Made by a program: the position numbers and the translations under genes. This document shows positions 6,543 through 14,994 of a DNA stretch of 28,119 nt, in pieces (position 1 is the first letter of the stretch; every line of letters begins with the position of its first letter). This DNA comes from Methanobacteriota archaeon. Lineage in GTDB: Archaea > Thermoplasmatota > Poseidoniia > Poseidoniales > Poseidoniaceae. The stretch is from assembly GCA_002725275.1 (NCBI GenBank), contig PBOE01000003.1, positions 10,913-39,031 of the forward strand. Reading direction: 5' to 3'. Under the pieces are notes generated by a model, which was not told where the DNA came from, did no database searches, and saw nothing but the letters and a program-made list of their open reading frames with translations.

Positions 6543-9500
6543 ATGAAGTCTGTTGCGACGGTTTTGGCGCTGCTGGTCCTCCTTGGCGGTTGGGCGAACT
6601 CAGCACCCGTTGTTCTCGATGACCACGTGGTCATGAACAACCCCAGCAACCCGACGGGTGTGGACGTCCGCGTGGTCTCAGCCGCCGTTGAATACACCAG
6701 CGCGGCCGATGAACAGAAGTACAAGATGTTCTCGTCCAACTACCCCATTCTTGGTTTTAATCGTCCAGCAGAGTTGTTTGTGATCGACGCCATGGTCAAC
6801 GTTTCGGCAACGCTGACCATCACGGTCGAAAACATTGGCACAGCATCATCCGGCACCATTGATATCAACACGTTGCTGCTCCACGACGATTACACCTACT
6901 TCGAGTTCGTCAACTCCACGGTGCAAATGGCGTCCCTCGCCGGGGGAAGCAGTAACACCGTTATCGTTGACGTCGTCCCCACCTACGCGGGGAACCACAC
7001 CCTTTCCATTCGCGCTACGTCAACGGTGGCCGATGACAACCCAGCGAACGACGTGCGGAACCAACCGTTTACCGTAGGCCACTCGTATTTCAACTGCGAT
7101 TCGTCAGCCGCCTGGACGTTTGGAAGCGGGTGGATGTTGTCAACCGATGCGTCCATCTCCCAGGGTCGGAGCTGCCACGCCGGGAACGGGGAGGCCTCGA
7201 ACTACAACAACAACGTGATAGCGAGCCTCACCACACCGGTGATGGACATGTCCGATGCTTTACCAAATCCATCCAGAACCAACGGCGTATCGTTCTTCTA
7301 CACGGGCGCTACTGCGACCAACGACAAACTTACCATCTTTGGGAAGAACAGGTTTGGTGCATGGAGTGAGGTTGGTTCAATTTCAGGCGTCATCGACAAC
7401 GTGTTCATCGACGGCGCCAACTGGCAGACCTTCAGCGTCAACAACAAAGGCCACGCTTCACCGCTCATACCGGTGGCAGATGATTTGTTTCACGCAGCGT
7501 CTCAGTTCAAATTTGAATTCACATCCGACGCATCGGGAACGGACATTGGATTCTTCATTGACGACATTGTATTTGTGTACGAGCAGAAGGTTCGTCCCAA
7601 TGAATTCAACGTGTCCGCCCAAGGCATCTCCACCAACGGAGCCGTCCCGGGTGAGTGGGGGAGCATTTCGCTGAACGTCATCAACACGGGCAACATCTCG
7701 GAGATTTTTATCCCGAAGCTTCAGGGATTGCCACAAGGTTGGGCGGCCTACTACACCCGACCCACGGGGACGAGTTTCAATCCCCAAGACGGCTTGTTTT
7801 CCCAACCAGGAAGTCCTGCACGGTTCAACATCATGATTCAACCGGACGTGAACGCCAGCCTCGGTTTCCAGCAAATGACGGTGAACATTAGTTCTCAGCA
7901 GTACCCCGGCGTTTACACCCTCCTTCCGGTGCAGTTCCTTGTCAAAGCCGACCGAATCCCGGTCATCGTGCCACCCGCCGTGCGACCATCCTGCCCGCCC
8001 GGCTACACGTGCACGTTCGATGTTGAACTGACCAACCAAGGCGGTGCAACCGATGTGTTTGATCTTATGATTGATACATCAACCATTCCAGAGGACTGGT
8101 CCGTTGACCTGTCTTGGTCCCAGACCAATTCGGTTCTGATTCGACCCGGGGAATCCGTTCAAGCCATGTTTATGATGACGACGCCCAACGACGCAGCACC
8201 CGACACCGTCGTGGAATTTGACCTCAGTCTCACGGCGCAAAACGACACGACACGCGTCGACGTCAAGACCATTCCAATCTCGGCATCGATGGTGAGCATC
8301 GCAACTGTGGCCCTCAACCTGCCTGTGTCGGGAGGCGAACACATCGTGGCTGCTGGCGAGCACATCACCCTAAAGTACACCATCTGGAACAATGCCACCC
8401 GACAAGACATCTTTGCCATGCGCGTGGACGTTGAAGACCAACCCGGGTGGATTGTGCATCAGCCCACTCGACCCGATGCCGTGCTCAATCCAGGGGCAAC
8501 CACGACGTTCGAGGTGGTGGTGGAGGTCCCAGCGGACGCTCGAGCTGACGAACAAGGACCTACGATCACGCCCGTCATCGAATCAAAACGCAGCCTGATG
8601 AAAATCCAAGGTGAACCCTACAGCGGTCTCACGGTCGAATCCGTCAACGATCTCGCCCTGACGTTGGTGGATGCTCCTACGAAATTGAGGCCGGGCCAAC
8701 CCAACGAACTTCAGTGGACCATCACCAACCACGGGAACGGGGCGGCAAATGCAAGACTCATGATGGTGGACCTGCCAGCGGATTGGTCGTGGTGGGTAGC
8801 CTTCGAGGGTTCCAACACCACCGACCCGGTGCCACTGGGCGCCTCGTTTGACGAAAACCACGAACAGCAGGTCAGCCTGTACCTTTCCATCCCCTTATCG
8901 GTGCCCGCCGGGAGCATCCACACCATCACCGTCCAAGTTATGACGTACGTGAATGAACCCGACGCTACGCCAGAGGACAACGCAGTCGAGGTCGTGATGT
9001 CGACGGAGGCCATCCGAGTTCCCTCCCTCGAACTGGTCGACCACAGCACCACGGCGATGGCCGGGGGAACAATCTCTGCGCAAGCCGTGGTGAGAAACGA
9101 CGGGAACGCACCCGAGAGCACCCTCCTGTCTGTTGGCCGGGTGTCGTCCACGCCACCGATACCGGGAATGGTTGTGTTTTACAGCGTAGAGGGCGCCGAC
9201 CAACCACTGGCAACCCCCACACCGTTGCTCATCCCCGCTGGTGGAGAGCAGCGCCTCCAACTTGAAGTGTTGATTCCCACGGATGCACAACTGAACACAC
9301 GATTTGTCTTTGAGTTCGAAATTCTTGGTGTGGTGGACGATGAGGGGCTACCCGTTGAAATGAAGGTGCAGGCGTTGGTCATGATCAACGAGCAACGGGC
9401 CATGAACACGGAAGCCGGGTTGATGCAACAAGGGACGGTCCCTCACGGCACCGCTGCACCCGTTCAGATCAACCTCACCTCAACCTCTACGCTCAATGAG

Positions 9501-10085
9501 AACACGGTCGTGTACCTCGAAGGTGAACCGGGCTGGCAGTTGACCTGCAACAAAATGCTCGTCAACGAAAGCGGCGTTGCTCTTGATTTCACACCCGGGC
9601 ACATCAACCCACAATCGGCGAACCTTCGGTGCGAAGTGCTTCGAATGAACGGGCCGCAGGAGGGAACGATGGCCGTGACGATAGCGACCCAAGACGGTTT
9701 CTTGACCTCGTCTCACACGCTGTCCCTCATGTTCGCTCCAGAACCGGAAGAGAGCACGATGGGTGGCGTTGCCGTCTTGGTGGGCGGTGGCGGATTTTTG
9801 GCCATCTTGGGACTCACCGTGTTGGTTCTTCGACGAAGAGCAACCGGTGAGGATGAGGCACCCCTCACCCACCAACCCGCTGGACCACCCGCATCAAACG
9901 TTGACCAGCCGAAAACGGTCCCGTCCATTGACGAAACGGTTCAACCCACTGCCCAACAACCCGAGGCCGCACCGTTGGCAGCGGTCCAGCGTGGACCTCC
10001 AATTCCAGAGGGGGGTTTACCCGCAGGGTGGACCGAGGAACAGTGGCAATACTACGGTCAACAATACCTTGATGGGACATTGTGA
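6543..10085 (+). CDS. Large cell-surface protein with CARDB/NEW3-like beta-sandwich repeats and C-terminal membrane anchor
   Basis: An approximately 1,180-residue exported protein. An N-terminal signal peptide (MKSVATVLALLVLLGGWANS) is followed by a CARDB-like domain, then a jelly-roll-like domain at about 180-345 (with FNCDSSAAWTFG and GFFIDDIVFVYE), and several consecutive NEW3/CARDB-like beta-sandwich modules marked by VINTGN, LTNQGGATDVFDL, WTITNHGNGAA and VVRNDGNAPES. Asn-x-Ser/Thr sites are frequent, consistent with glycosylation. A Gly-rich transmembrane segment lies at about 1075-1098 followed by RRR, and a cytoplasmic tail of about 80 residues ends in GLPAGWTEEQWQYYGQQYL. Start: ATG 6543 starts the signal peptide; GTG 6534 is possible. 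Likely role is adhesion or a surface scaffold; ligand unknown. Confidence 0.85.
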   Translation: MKSVATVLALLVLLGGWANSAPVVLDDHVVMNNPSNPTGVDVRVVSAAVEYTSAADEQKYKMFSSNYPILGFNRPAELFVIDAMVNVSATLTITVENIGTASSGTIDINTLLLHDDYTYFEFVNSTVQMASLAGGSSNTVIVDVVPTYAGNHTLSIRATSTVADDNPANDVRNQPFTVGHSYFNCDSSAAWTFGSGWMLSTDASISQGRSCHAGNGEASNYNNNVIASLTTPVMDMSDALPNPSRTNGVSFFYTGATATNDKLTIFGKNRFGAWSEVGSISGVIDNVFIDGANWQTFSVNNKGHASPLIPVADDLFHAASQFKFEFTSDASGTDIGFFIDDIVFVYEQKVRPNEFNVSAQGISTNGAVPGEWGSISLNVINTGNISEIFIPKLQGLPQGWAAYYTRPTGTSFNPQDGLFSQPGSPARFNIMIQPDVNASLGFQQMTVNISSQQYPGVYTLLPVQFLVKADRIPVIVPPAVRPSCPPGYTCTFDVELTNQGGATDVFDLMIDTSTIPEDWSVDLSWSQTNSVLIRPGESVQAMFMMTTPNDAAPDTVVEFDLSLTAQNDTTRVDVKTIPISASMVSIATVALNLPVSGGEHIVAAGEHITLKYTIWNNATRQDIFAMRVDVEDQPGWIVHQPTRPDAVLNPGATTTFEVVVEVPADARADEQGPTITPVIESKRSLMKIQGEPYSGLTVESVNDLALTLVDAPTKLRPGQPNELQWTITNHGNGAANARLMMVDLPADWSWWVAFEGSNTTDPVPLGASFDENHEQQVSLYLSIPLSVPAGSIHTITVQVMTYVNEPDATPEDNAVEVVMSTEAIRVPSLELVDHSTTAMAGGTISAQAVVRNDGNAPESTLLSVGRVSSTPPIPGMVVFYSVEGADQPLATPTPLLIPAGGEQRLQLEVLIPTDAQLNTRFVFEFEILGVVDDEGLPVEMKVQALVMINEQRAMNTEAGLMQQGTVPHGTAAPVQINLTSTSTLNENTVVYLEGEPGWQLTCNKMLVNESGVALDFTPGHINPQSANLRCEVLRMNGPQEGTMAVTIATQDGFLTSSHTLSLMFAPEPEESTMGGVAVLVGGGGFLAILGLTVLVLRRRATGEDEAPLTHQPAGPPASNVDQPKTVPSIDETVQPTAQQPEAAPLAAVQRGPPIPEGGLPAGWTEEQWQYYGQQYLDGTL

Positions 10086-10097
10086 GAGCGGGTTGTT

Positions 10098-10271
10098 GTG
10101 GCCCAATACCCTGCAGCATGGTACGGACTTTGGTTCGTCGTCGCTGTTTGTGGGGTCGGCACGTGGTACTTACGGCATTTCACGGTGCGGGTTCAAACAG
10201 CCCGGACCACGGCGTTGCTCGGAACGGCTGCGATGCTCACCTTGCTGCTGTGGACATGGATGGAATTTTGA
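10098..10271 (+). CDS. Small two-helix membrane protein (57 aa)
   Basis: A short gene found by translating the gap between two larger genes. GTG at 10098 starts a 57-residue protein opening MAQYPAAWYGLWF. It has two hydrophobic segments, one at about residues 8-25 (LWFVVAVCGVGTWYL) and one at about 37-55 (LLGTAAMLTLLLWTW), joined by a basic loop (RHFTVRVQTART). It begins 12 bases after the stop of the large surface protein, in the same frame, and its TGA (10269-10271) forms TGAGGTGG with the ribosome site of the next gene. Placement and two clean hydrophobic stretches support it; its function is unknown. Confidence 0.6.
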   Translation: MAQYPAAWYGLWFVVAVCGVGTWYLRHFTVRVQTARTTALLGTAAMLTLLLWTWMEF

Positions 10272-10280
10272 GGTGGGGTC

Positions 10281-10787
10281 ATGGAAGCATTGGCCGGTAT
10301 CGAAGATCATCCTCTTTTCGAACAGTACCCGTGCAGAACGCCCGTGTGGTGGGCAAGGACGGGGAACGTGGAAAAGGACCCGGGATTGCCGGGGGTATCC
10401 GGACGCCAAGTGGTGTTACGGATTCCAAAACAATTCGGTCGAATCGAAGGTTGGTTTGCAAAAGTGTTGAGGGCGCCACGCGAAGTGCGTCGTCCACTCG
10501 ACCCGATGAACAGCATGTTGTGGGAACTTTGCGACGGTTCACGGACGTTTGGTGAAGTTTGCAACATCATGAACGAGTTGTACCACGAAAACATCGCCCC
10601 CGTCATCCAACGAACGGCGGCGGCCATCCATCTCCTGCAGCAGAACAACTTGGCGTTGGTGTTGGATGAACCGCTCAACCAACGATGGAACATCGGCCCC
10701 GGTCGTGTGCCGGCACACCAAGTGTTGTCCGATTTACCCGAGGCCCACGATTACGACTGCTCACCGGTGGAGGGCGATGCAGATTGA
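10281..10787 (+). CDS. PqqD-like domain protein
   Basis: A 168-residue protein. Residues about 68-130 match the PqqD fold: RPLDPMNSMLWELCDGSRTF, then EVCNIMNELY and an IQRTAAAIHLLQQNNLALVL helix. PqqD-like proteins are peptide chaperones that present substrates to radical-SAM enzymes in PQQ and other RiPP pathways, but no precursor or radical-SAM partner lies next to it. The N-terminal 65 residues (with WWARTG and a basic stretch) are not recognised. The ATG follows GAGGTGGGG. The gene probably belongs with the upstream membrane proteins. Its 3' end overlaps the convergent FGE-fold gene by 37 bases. Confidence 0.75.
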   Translation: MEALAGIEDHPLFEQYPCRTPVWWARTGNVEKDPGLPGVSGRQVVLRIPKQFGRIEGWFAKVLRAPREVRRPLDPMNSMLWELCDGSRTFGEVCNIMNELYHENIAPVIQRTAAAIHLLQQNNLALVLDEPLNQRWNIGPGRVPAHQVLSDLPEAHDYDCSPVEGDAD

Positions 10788-11554
10788 ACCTCGTGCGGTT
10801 GCGAATCAAGTGGCGCCCACACCAAACGCACACCGAGACCATCGCTTGTTTTTGAGCGCACGGCGGATGCACGAGCGCCGTTTCGGGTCGATTCACTTTC
10901 CGTAAACCATGAGCCGCCCCGAACCACGAAGCGTTCAGATCCAGAATCAACATGGGGGCGCTGGGTTCGCCCACCATCGTAATTGCGAGCCCAGTGGTCG
11001 GCGCACCATTCACTGACCAAGCCGTTCATGTCAAAGAATCCCCACGGATTGGCCTTTTTCAGTCCGACTTCGCGTGTGGAGCTGCCGGCGTTTCCTGCGT
11101 GCCAGCCGTGTTCGTCCAATTCAATGTCCTTGTCTCCAAACCACCAACGACCGGTGGTTCCTGCCCTTGCAGCGTATTCCCATTCGGTTTCACTCGGCAA
11201 CCGCCATGTTCCGACCAGCCCAAGTCGTGTCGTGGTGTGGTCTCGTGCGTTCAGTCGGTCGAGAAATTCCTCGACCTGGTCGAGACTGACCTGCTCGACC
11301 GGTCGCAACCCGGCGCTCCAACCCTCTTGAAATTTCGACGGGTTGCTCCCCATCACGTCCGCCCATTGGGCTTGGGTCACGGGACGTTCTGCGAGAAAGT
11401 AAGGTTCAGAGATGGTCACCGTGCACGACGGCTGTTCGCTGGGATGACCGCTGGCTGAGGGGTCACCAAGAACGAAACTGCCCGGCTCGATCAATCGATA
11501 CGTGGAACCGTACGCATCGACGAATGACGGTGTGGTTTGAGCGTCAACCACCAT
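10751..11554 (-). CDS. FGE/SUMF1-fold protein without the FGE catalytic cysteines
   Basis: A 267-residue protein with the formylglycine-generating-enzyme (SUMF1) fold: FVLGDPSA, the PVTQAQWADVMGSNPSKF block, RLPSETEWEYAARAGTTGRW, NPWGFFDMNGLVSEWCADHW and VVRGGSW. In true FGE the two copper-binding cysteines follow RGGS; here the matching stretch reads RGGSWFTESESTRNGARAS, so both are missing. It is therefore probably not a sulfatase-activating oxidase; other members of this fold act as binding modules or, with other partners, as C-S or N-methyl-type enzymes. It starts one base after the FMN-reductase stop, so the two form an operon. ATG 11554 is chosen; the frame is open upstream inside the neighbour. 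Confidence 0.85.
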   Translation of the reverse strand: MVVDAQTTPSFVDAYGSTYRLIEPGSFVLGDPSASGHPSEQPSCTVTISEPYFLAERPVTQAQWADVMGSNPSKFQEGWSAGLRPVEQVSLDQVEEFLDRLNARDHTTTRLGLVGTWRLPSETEWEYAARAGTTGRWWFGDKDIELDEHGWHAGNAGSSTREVGLKKANPWGFFDMNGLVSEWCADHWARNYDGGRTQRPHVDSGSERFVVRGGSWFTESESTRNGARASAVRSKTSDGLGVRLVWAPLDSQPHEVQSASPSTGEQS

Positions 11555-11555
11555 G

Positions 11556-12104
11556 TCAGGCACGCAACTTTTTCGAAGCAGTAAGCACCGATTCAACCAG
11601 CGCTGTGAGCCGTTGTTCCAAGTGTTCGTCAACGAGTTTTCCATCCTCGTCAAACGCTTCTTTCGTGTGGCCGACGGCCAGTTGTTCCGGTACCGGCCAA
11701 CCGTGGAGCCACCGAAGCGCAATGCGCATGTGATTCAGCGTGTTGGCGTTCGTCACGCCACCCAAGGTTGACATCAATCCGAACGCTTTTCCACCTACAT
11801 GCTTGTCGTACATCCAATCCATGGTGTTTTTCATCACGCCGGACATGGTACCGTGATATTCAGGTGAGGAGAGAAAAAAGGCGTCGCAGGATTCAAGCAA
11901 GGCCTGGAACGCCTTGACGTTGGGGTGGGACCAACAGCCCTCTTCGCCCACCAGCGGCAGTGGTTGTTCCGCAAGGTCCCAAAACACCACTTCTGCGCCT
12001 CGCTCAGCGGCGATGCTCAGGGCTTGGTTGACGAGCATGCCTGATTTTGAGGATGCGCGATACTCTCCGGCCAGGCCGAGGATTTTCACTGAAGGTTCTC
12101 CCAT
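11556..12104 (-). CDS. NADPH-dependent FMN reductase family flavoprotein
   Basis: A 182-residue flavodoxin-like oxidoreductase. It has the N-terminal strand-loop VKILGLAGEYRASSKS that binds the FMN phosphate, and the diagnostic SSPEYHGTMSGVMKNTMDWM segment. Family members reduce FMN, quinones or azo compounds with NAD(P)H; the substrate is unknown here. ATG 12104 is the natural start because upstream in-frame sequence lacks the fold. It is divergent from the TPR gene and followed immediately by the FGE-fold gene, suggesting joint use, perhaps in a redox reaction (inference). Confidence 0.9.
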   Translation of the reverse strand: MGEPSVKILGLAGEYRASSKSGMLVNQALSIAAERGAEVVFWDLAEQPLPLVGEEGCWSHPNVKAFQALLESCDAFFLSSPEYHGTMSGVMKNTMDWMYDKHVGGKAFGLMSTLGGVTNANTLNHMRIALRWLHGWPVPEQLAVGHTKEAFDEDGKLVDEHLEQRLTALVESVLTASKKLRA

Positions 12105-12159
12105 GAACGTCGGAAGAGGGCGGGGGCCTTGAATGTAGGGTCCCCTTCTGTGGACAGGG

Positions 12160-12174
12160 ATAAGCAAGGCTTAT
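12160..12174. promoter_or_regulatory. Palindrome in the divergent FMN-reductase/TPR promoter region
   Basis: ATAAGCAAGGCTTAT is a perfect inverted repeat (six-base arms, three-base spacer) in the 108-base gap between two divergent genes. The right half gives GCTTATGC, a TATA-like element about 43 bases before the GTG of the TPR gene; the same spacing is seen for the CTTATGG element before the malate dehydrogenase. The left half gives a matching element on the other strand, about 58 bases before the FMN-reductase ATG. It may be a bidirectional TATA box or an operator. No protein can be assigned. Confidence 0.4.
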
Positions 12175-12212
12175 GCGTGGCTCAACGCTGGTTTTTGATG
12201 CGGTGAAGGATT

Positions 12213-14552
12213 GTGTCTGCGAACGACGATTCCGAGACGGTTGCGATGGGTGAAACCGATGCTTTGGACGAAGTTGCCTTGGCTTCGGTGAACGATGCAA
12301 TCGAAGCGGTCGAGAACGAGACCGTCGTGGAGTCAGGTCAAGACGAACAGGATCCTTCACCGGCGCCGCGAAACGTCATTCCCGAACTTGAAGACGTGGA
12401 CGACCCCGAGGAAATGGTCGAAGTTTTGCTCACGGTGGGTGAAGAGCGCAGTCGCCGGGCCGATGTCAAGGGCGCCCTCGCCGCCTTCAACAAAGCCATC
12501 GCTTTGGATCCGTCGTGCGACATGGCGTGGTTCAACCGAGGCGTCTTGCTTGAAGCACAGCAGGACGCCAGAGGGGCGCGACAATCCTTCCAAATCTGCC
12601 TTGACCTCAATGAGGAGCATGCACCGGCGACCGCCAACCTTGCCATCCTCTTGGAGCGAATTGGCGACCTCGAAGGTGCTTACAACATGGCGGAACGCGC
12701 CCTCGGCTTTTTCCCTGGACACCCCGCCCTCGTTGCGCTTCAAGCACGATGCAAAGACAGCGGCATTTCCGTCACCATGGAAGCCATGCAGCCTTCGGTT
12801 GAAGTGACCCAAACCGTTGACATGGCCATGGTGGAAGAGGTGGCTGAAGAAGCAGGGATTGAAAACCCGGAAGATTTGCTCAACGAAGCGGTCCATCACG
12901 ACCACGATGAAGACGCCACGCTCACCGTGGAAGAACTTCAAAGCGCGGCCGAGGTGGTTGTGGCTCAACAAGACGTCATGAAAGAGGTTGAACCGGCTCC
13001 TGAGCCAACACCCGAGCCGGTCGTCGAGGAAGAAGAACCCGAAATCAACATTGACGACCTCGTGGAACAAGCCACCGCTCACATCAAAGAGGGAGCACCG
13101 AAAGAAGCGCTCGCTTTGCTCAAACCTCATCTCAAGACCGTTGGCGCTCAGCATGCAGGAGCATGGAGGATCGCCGGCGGTGCCATGGCACGATTGGATT
13201 TGGACAACCACGCCATCGCTGCAATGACCCACGCCCAAAACCTCGAACCGACGCATGCGCCGGGTTGGTTCAACTTGGGCTCAGTTCAACAACGGTCAGC
13301 ATTGGTCAACGAAGCATTGGCCAGCTACCGGCGTGCGGTTGAGGCTGATTCAACCTATGCAAAAGCTGCCGAAAAAATGGCCGCCCTTGCTGAAGAACAC
13401 GGAAGGATTGAGGCCTACATGGAGGCTGCTCGACTGCTCCTCCAAATGGACGGCGAACACGTCATCGGTGAGGCCTATGCCACCATGCTGATTCAATTGG
13501 CCCAAGGTGAGAGCGACGTGATGGACCAGGTCGCTGGGCTTCCACCAACCCTGCCGGCTGGCCCCGACATGGCCCGAGAAGCCCTGACGATCATGAAACC
13601 GGAGCCTTCACCACAGCGAGCGCTTGCGCTGTCCTTGAGCCTTCAACACAGCGATGCTGTCTTGATGTGGAAGTCCCTCATTCAGCACGAACCCAACGTC
13701 GCATCTCACTGGACCGGCCTTGCCCGCTCACTTGAGCAGGCAGGCGATCTGGAGACGGCAGCGAAATGCCATGCAAAGGCGGCGGGCATGGGCGCAGACC
13801 CCAATCAAAGCGCCGGCGAACCAGCGCCACAGGCAGCGCCCCAGCTGGAGGCTGAACCAACGGTCTCCGATGCGATGACCGGTGCCGCCCCTTCACCAAC
13901 CGAACTCGTGGTTGCATCGCCGCCGCCCGAGCCCTTGTTGATTCAATCTGAAGTTCAAGAACCGGTGACCGCATCGACGACCACCGATGCGGCGCTCCTG
14001 TTGACACCGCTTGAACCGCAGCCAAAAGCCGAGGTTGTCGCGCCTTCCCCCGAAGTGGACTTGGCCAAGGCCGCATTGGATGCAGCACAGTCGGTTGCCG
14101 TGAACACGCCCCAGTCCACCACGTCCAACGCCATCTCAAACCAGGACGTCGCATGGTTTAACCAAGGCGTTCAACTCATCGAGGACAAAAAGTACAGGGA
14201 AGCCCTCTCTTCGTTCGATCGTGCACTCCCTGCATTTGCAGGCGACGATGCCATGATCATCCGAATCCTCAACAACCGTGGAAACGCATACTATTTCCTC
14301 GAAGATTACCCCAAGTGCGTGGAATCCTACCACCAAGCGATGTTGATTCGCCCCACTGAAGTCCGCGGTGAGACGCTTTACAACATGGGTACGGCCTACG
14401 CCGAAATGGAACGGTACAACGACGCCATCAAATGCTTCGAGCAGGCGATACCGAGGGGCTTAAGCGACGAGGCAAAGCGACGAGCTAAAGACCAAATTCG
14501 CCGATGCAATATTTTGCAAAAAGCGCTCGACAAGAAACGGAAGAAGCGCTGA
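12213..14552 (+). CDS. Large TPR-repeat protein
   Basis: A 779-residue, acidic, soluble protein with three groups of tetratricopeptide repeats: residues about 70-180 (AWFNRGVLLEAQQDARGARQ), about 290-395 (PGWFNLGSVQQRSALVNEAL) and about 645-770 (AWFNQGVQLIEDKKYREALS, LYNMGTAYAEMERYNDAIKC). They are linked by Pro/Glu-rich, low-complexity stretches at about 250-285 and 520-640. It ends in a Lys/Arg-rich tail (DKKRKKR). TPR arrays are protein-interaction scaffolds; no enzymatic domain is visible. The GTG start follows GGTGAAGGATT and a TATA-like element. The following Fe-S carrier gene starts four bases after its stop, so they may be co-transcribed. Confidence 0.9.
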   Translation: MSANDDSETVAMGETDALDEVALASVNDAIEAVENETVVESGQDEQDPSPAPRNVIPELEDVDDPEEMVEVLLTVGEERSRRADVKGALAAFNKAIALDPSCDMAWFNRGVLLEAQQDARGARQSFQICLDLNEEHAPATANLAILLERIGDLEGAYNMAERALGFFPGHPALVALQARCKDSGISVTMEAMQPSVEVTQTVDMAMVEEVAEEAGIENPEDLLNEAVHHDHDEDATLTVEELQSAAEVVVAQQDVMKEVEPAPEPTPEPVVEEEEPEINIDDLVEQATAHIKEGAPKEALALLKPHLKTVGAQHAGAWRIAGGAMARLDLDNHAIAAMTHAQNLEPTHAPGWFNLGSVQQRSALVNEALASYRRAVEADSTYAKAAEKMAALAEEHGRIEAYMEAARLLLQMDGEHVIGEAYATMLIQLAQGESDVMDQVAGLPPTLPAGPDMAREALTIMKPEPSPQRALALSLSLQHSDAVLMWKSLIQHEPNVASHWTGLARSLEQAGDLETAAKCHAKAAGMGADPNQSAGEPAPQAAPQLEAEPTVSDAMTGAAPSPTELVVASPPPEPLLIQSEVQEPVTASTTTDAALLLTPLEPQPKAEVVAPSPEVDLAKAALDAAQSVAVNTPQSTTSNAISNQDVAWFNQGVQLIEDKKYREALSSFDRALPAFAGDDAMIIRILNNRGNAYYFLEDYPKCVESYHQAMLIRPTEVRGETLYNMGTAYAEMERYNDAIKCFEQAIPRGLSDEAKRRAKDQIRRCNILQKALDKKRKKR

Positions 14553-14556
14553 CGCG

Positions 14557-14985
14557 ATGGCCCACCGAGGTCAAGTTCAAAAACACTGGCCGCTTGGGAA
14601 TTTCATGGACTGCGGAACCTGCGACTCAGCACCAACCCTGGAAATGCACGCACCAGAAGTGGTCGACGTAACACTGACCATGACCGACAAGGCCACCTCC
14701 ATGCTCGAAGATGCCTTTGGAGATGATCGCAGCCACGCACTCTTGGTGGGCGTTCTCAGCGGCGGATGCTCCGGATACATGTACGACTTGCAAATCGTTG
14801 AAGACACCGAGACACCGTGTCAGGAATTGAACATCAACGGCTTCAGAGTGTTGGTGCCGTCCGCTTCGAGCCATTTGCTGAACGGGATTGAAATCGACTA
14901 TGTTGACCGCTTGATGGGTGGTGGATTCAAGATCAACAACCCCAACGCCAGCTCCTCCTGCGGCTGTGGCGAGTCGTTCTCTTGA
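14557..14985 (+). CDS. A-type iron-sulfur carrier (IscA/ErpA/HesB family)
   Basis: A 142-residue Fe-S carrier or scaffold. The three family cysteines are visible: C71 in SGGCSGYMYDL, and C135 and C137 in the C-terminal CGCGESF. The core from about residue 36 (VTLTMTDKATSMLEDAF) matches the IscA fold. The N-terminal 35 residues are an extension with a CxxC (C19, C22) not usual in the family. The ATG at 14557 is chosen; a shorter start at 14605 (MDCGTC) is possible, and neither has a strong ribosome site. The YgfZ/IBA57-like gene follows after nine bases. In bacteria and mitochondria these two families cooperate to make [4Fe-4S] clusters, which supports the assignment. Confidence 0.92.
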   Translation: MAHRGQVQKHWPLGNFMDCGTCDSAPTLEMHAPEVVDVTLTMTDKATSMLEDAFGDDRSHALLVGVLSGGCSGYMYDLQIVEDTETPCQELNINGFRVLVPSASSHLLNGIEIDYVDRLMGGGFKINNPNASSSCGCGESFS

Positions 14986-14994
14986 GGCCCGACC

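Noticed and set aside
9763..10470. 235-residue open frame on the plus strand
   Set aside because: It spans three better-supported genes in other frames, including the end of the surface protein with its membrane anchor, and shows no coherent domain.
10082..10555. 157-residue open frame on the plus strand starting at GTG 10082
   Set aside because: It overlaps the PqqD-like gene and the 57-residue membrane protein; both of those have ribosome sites or recognisable features, this one does not.
12357..13256. Long open frame (299 residues) on the minus strand
   Set aside because: It is antisense to the TPR gene; its Cys/His/Phe-rich composition is that of a shadow frame and no family is recognisable.
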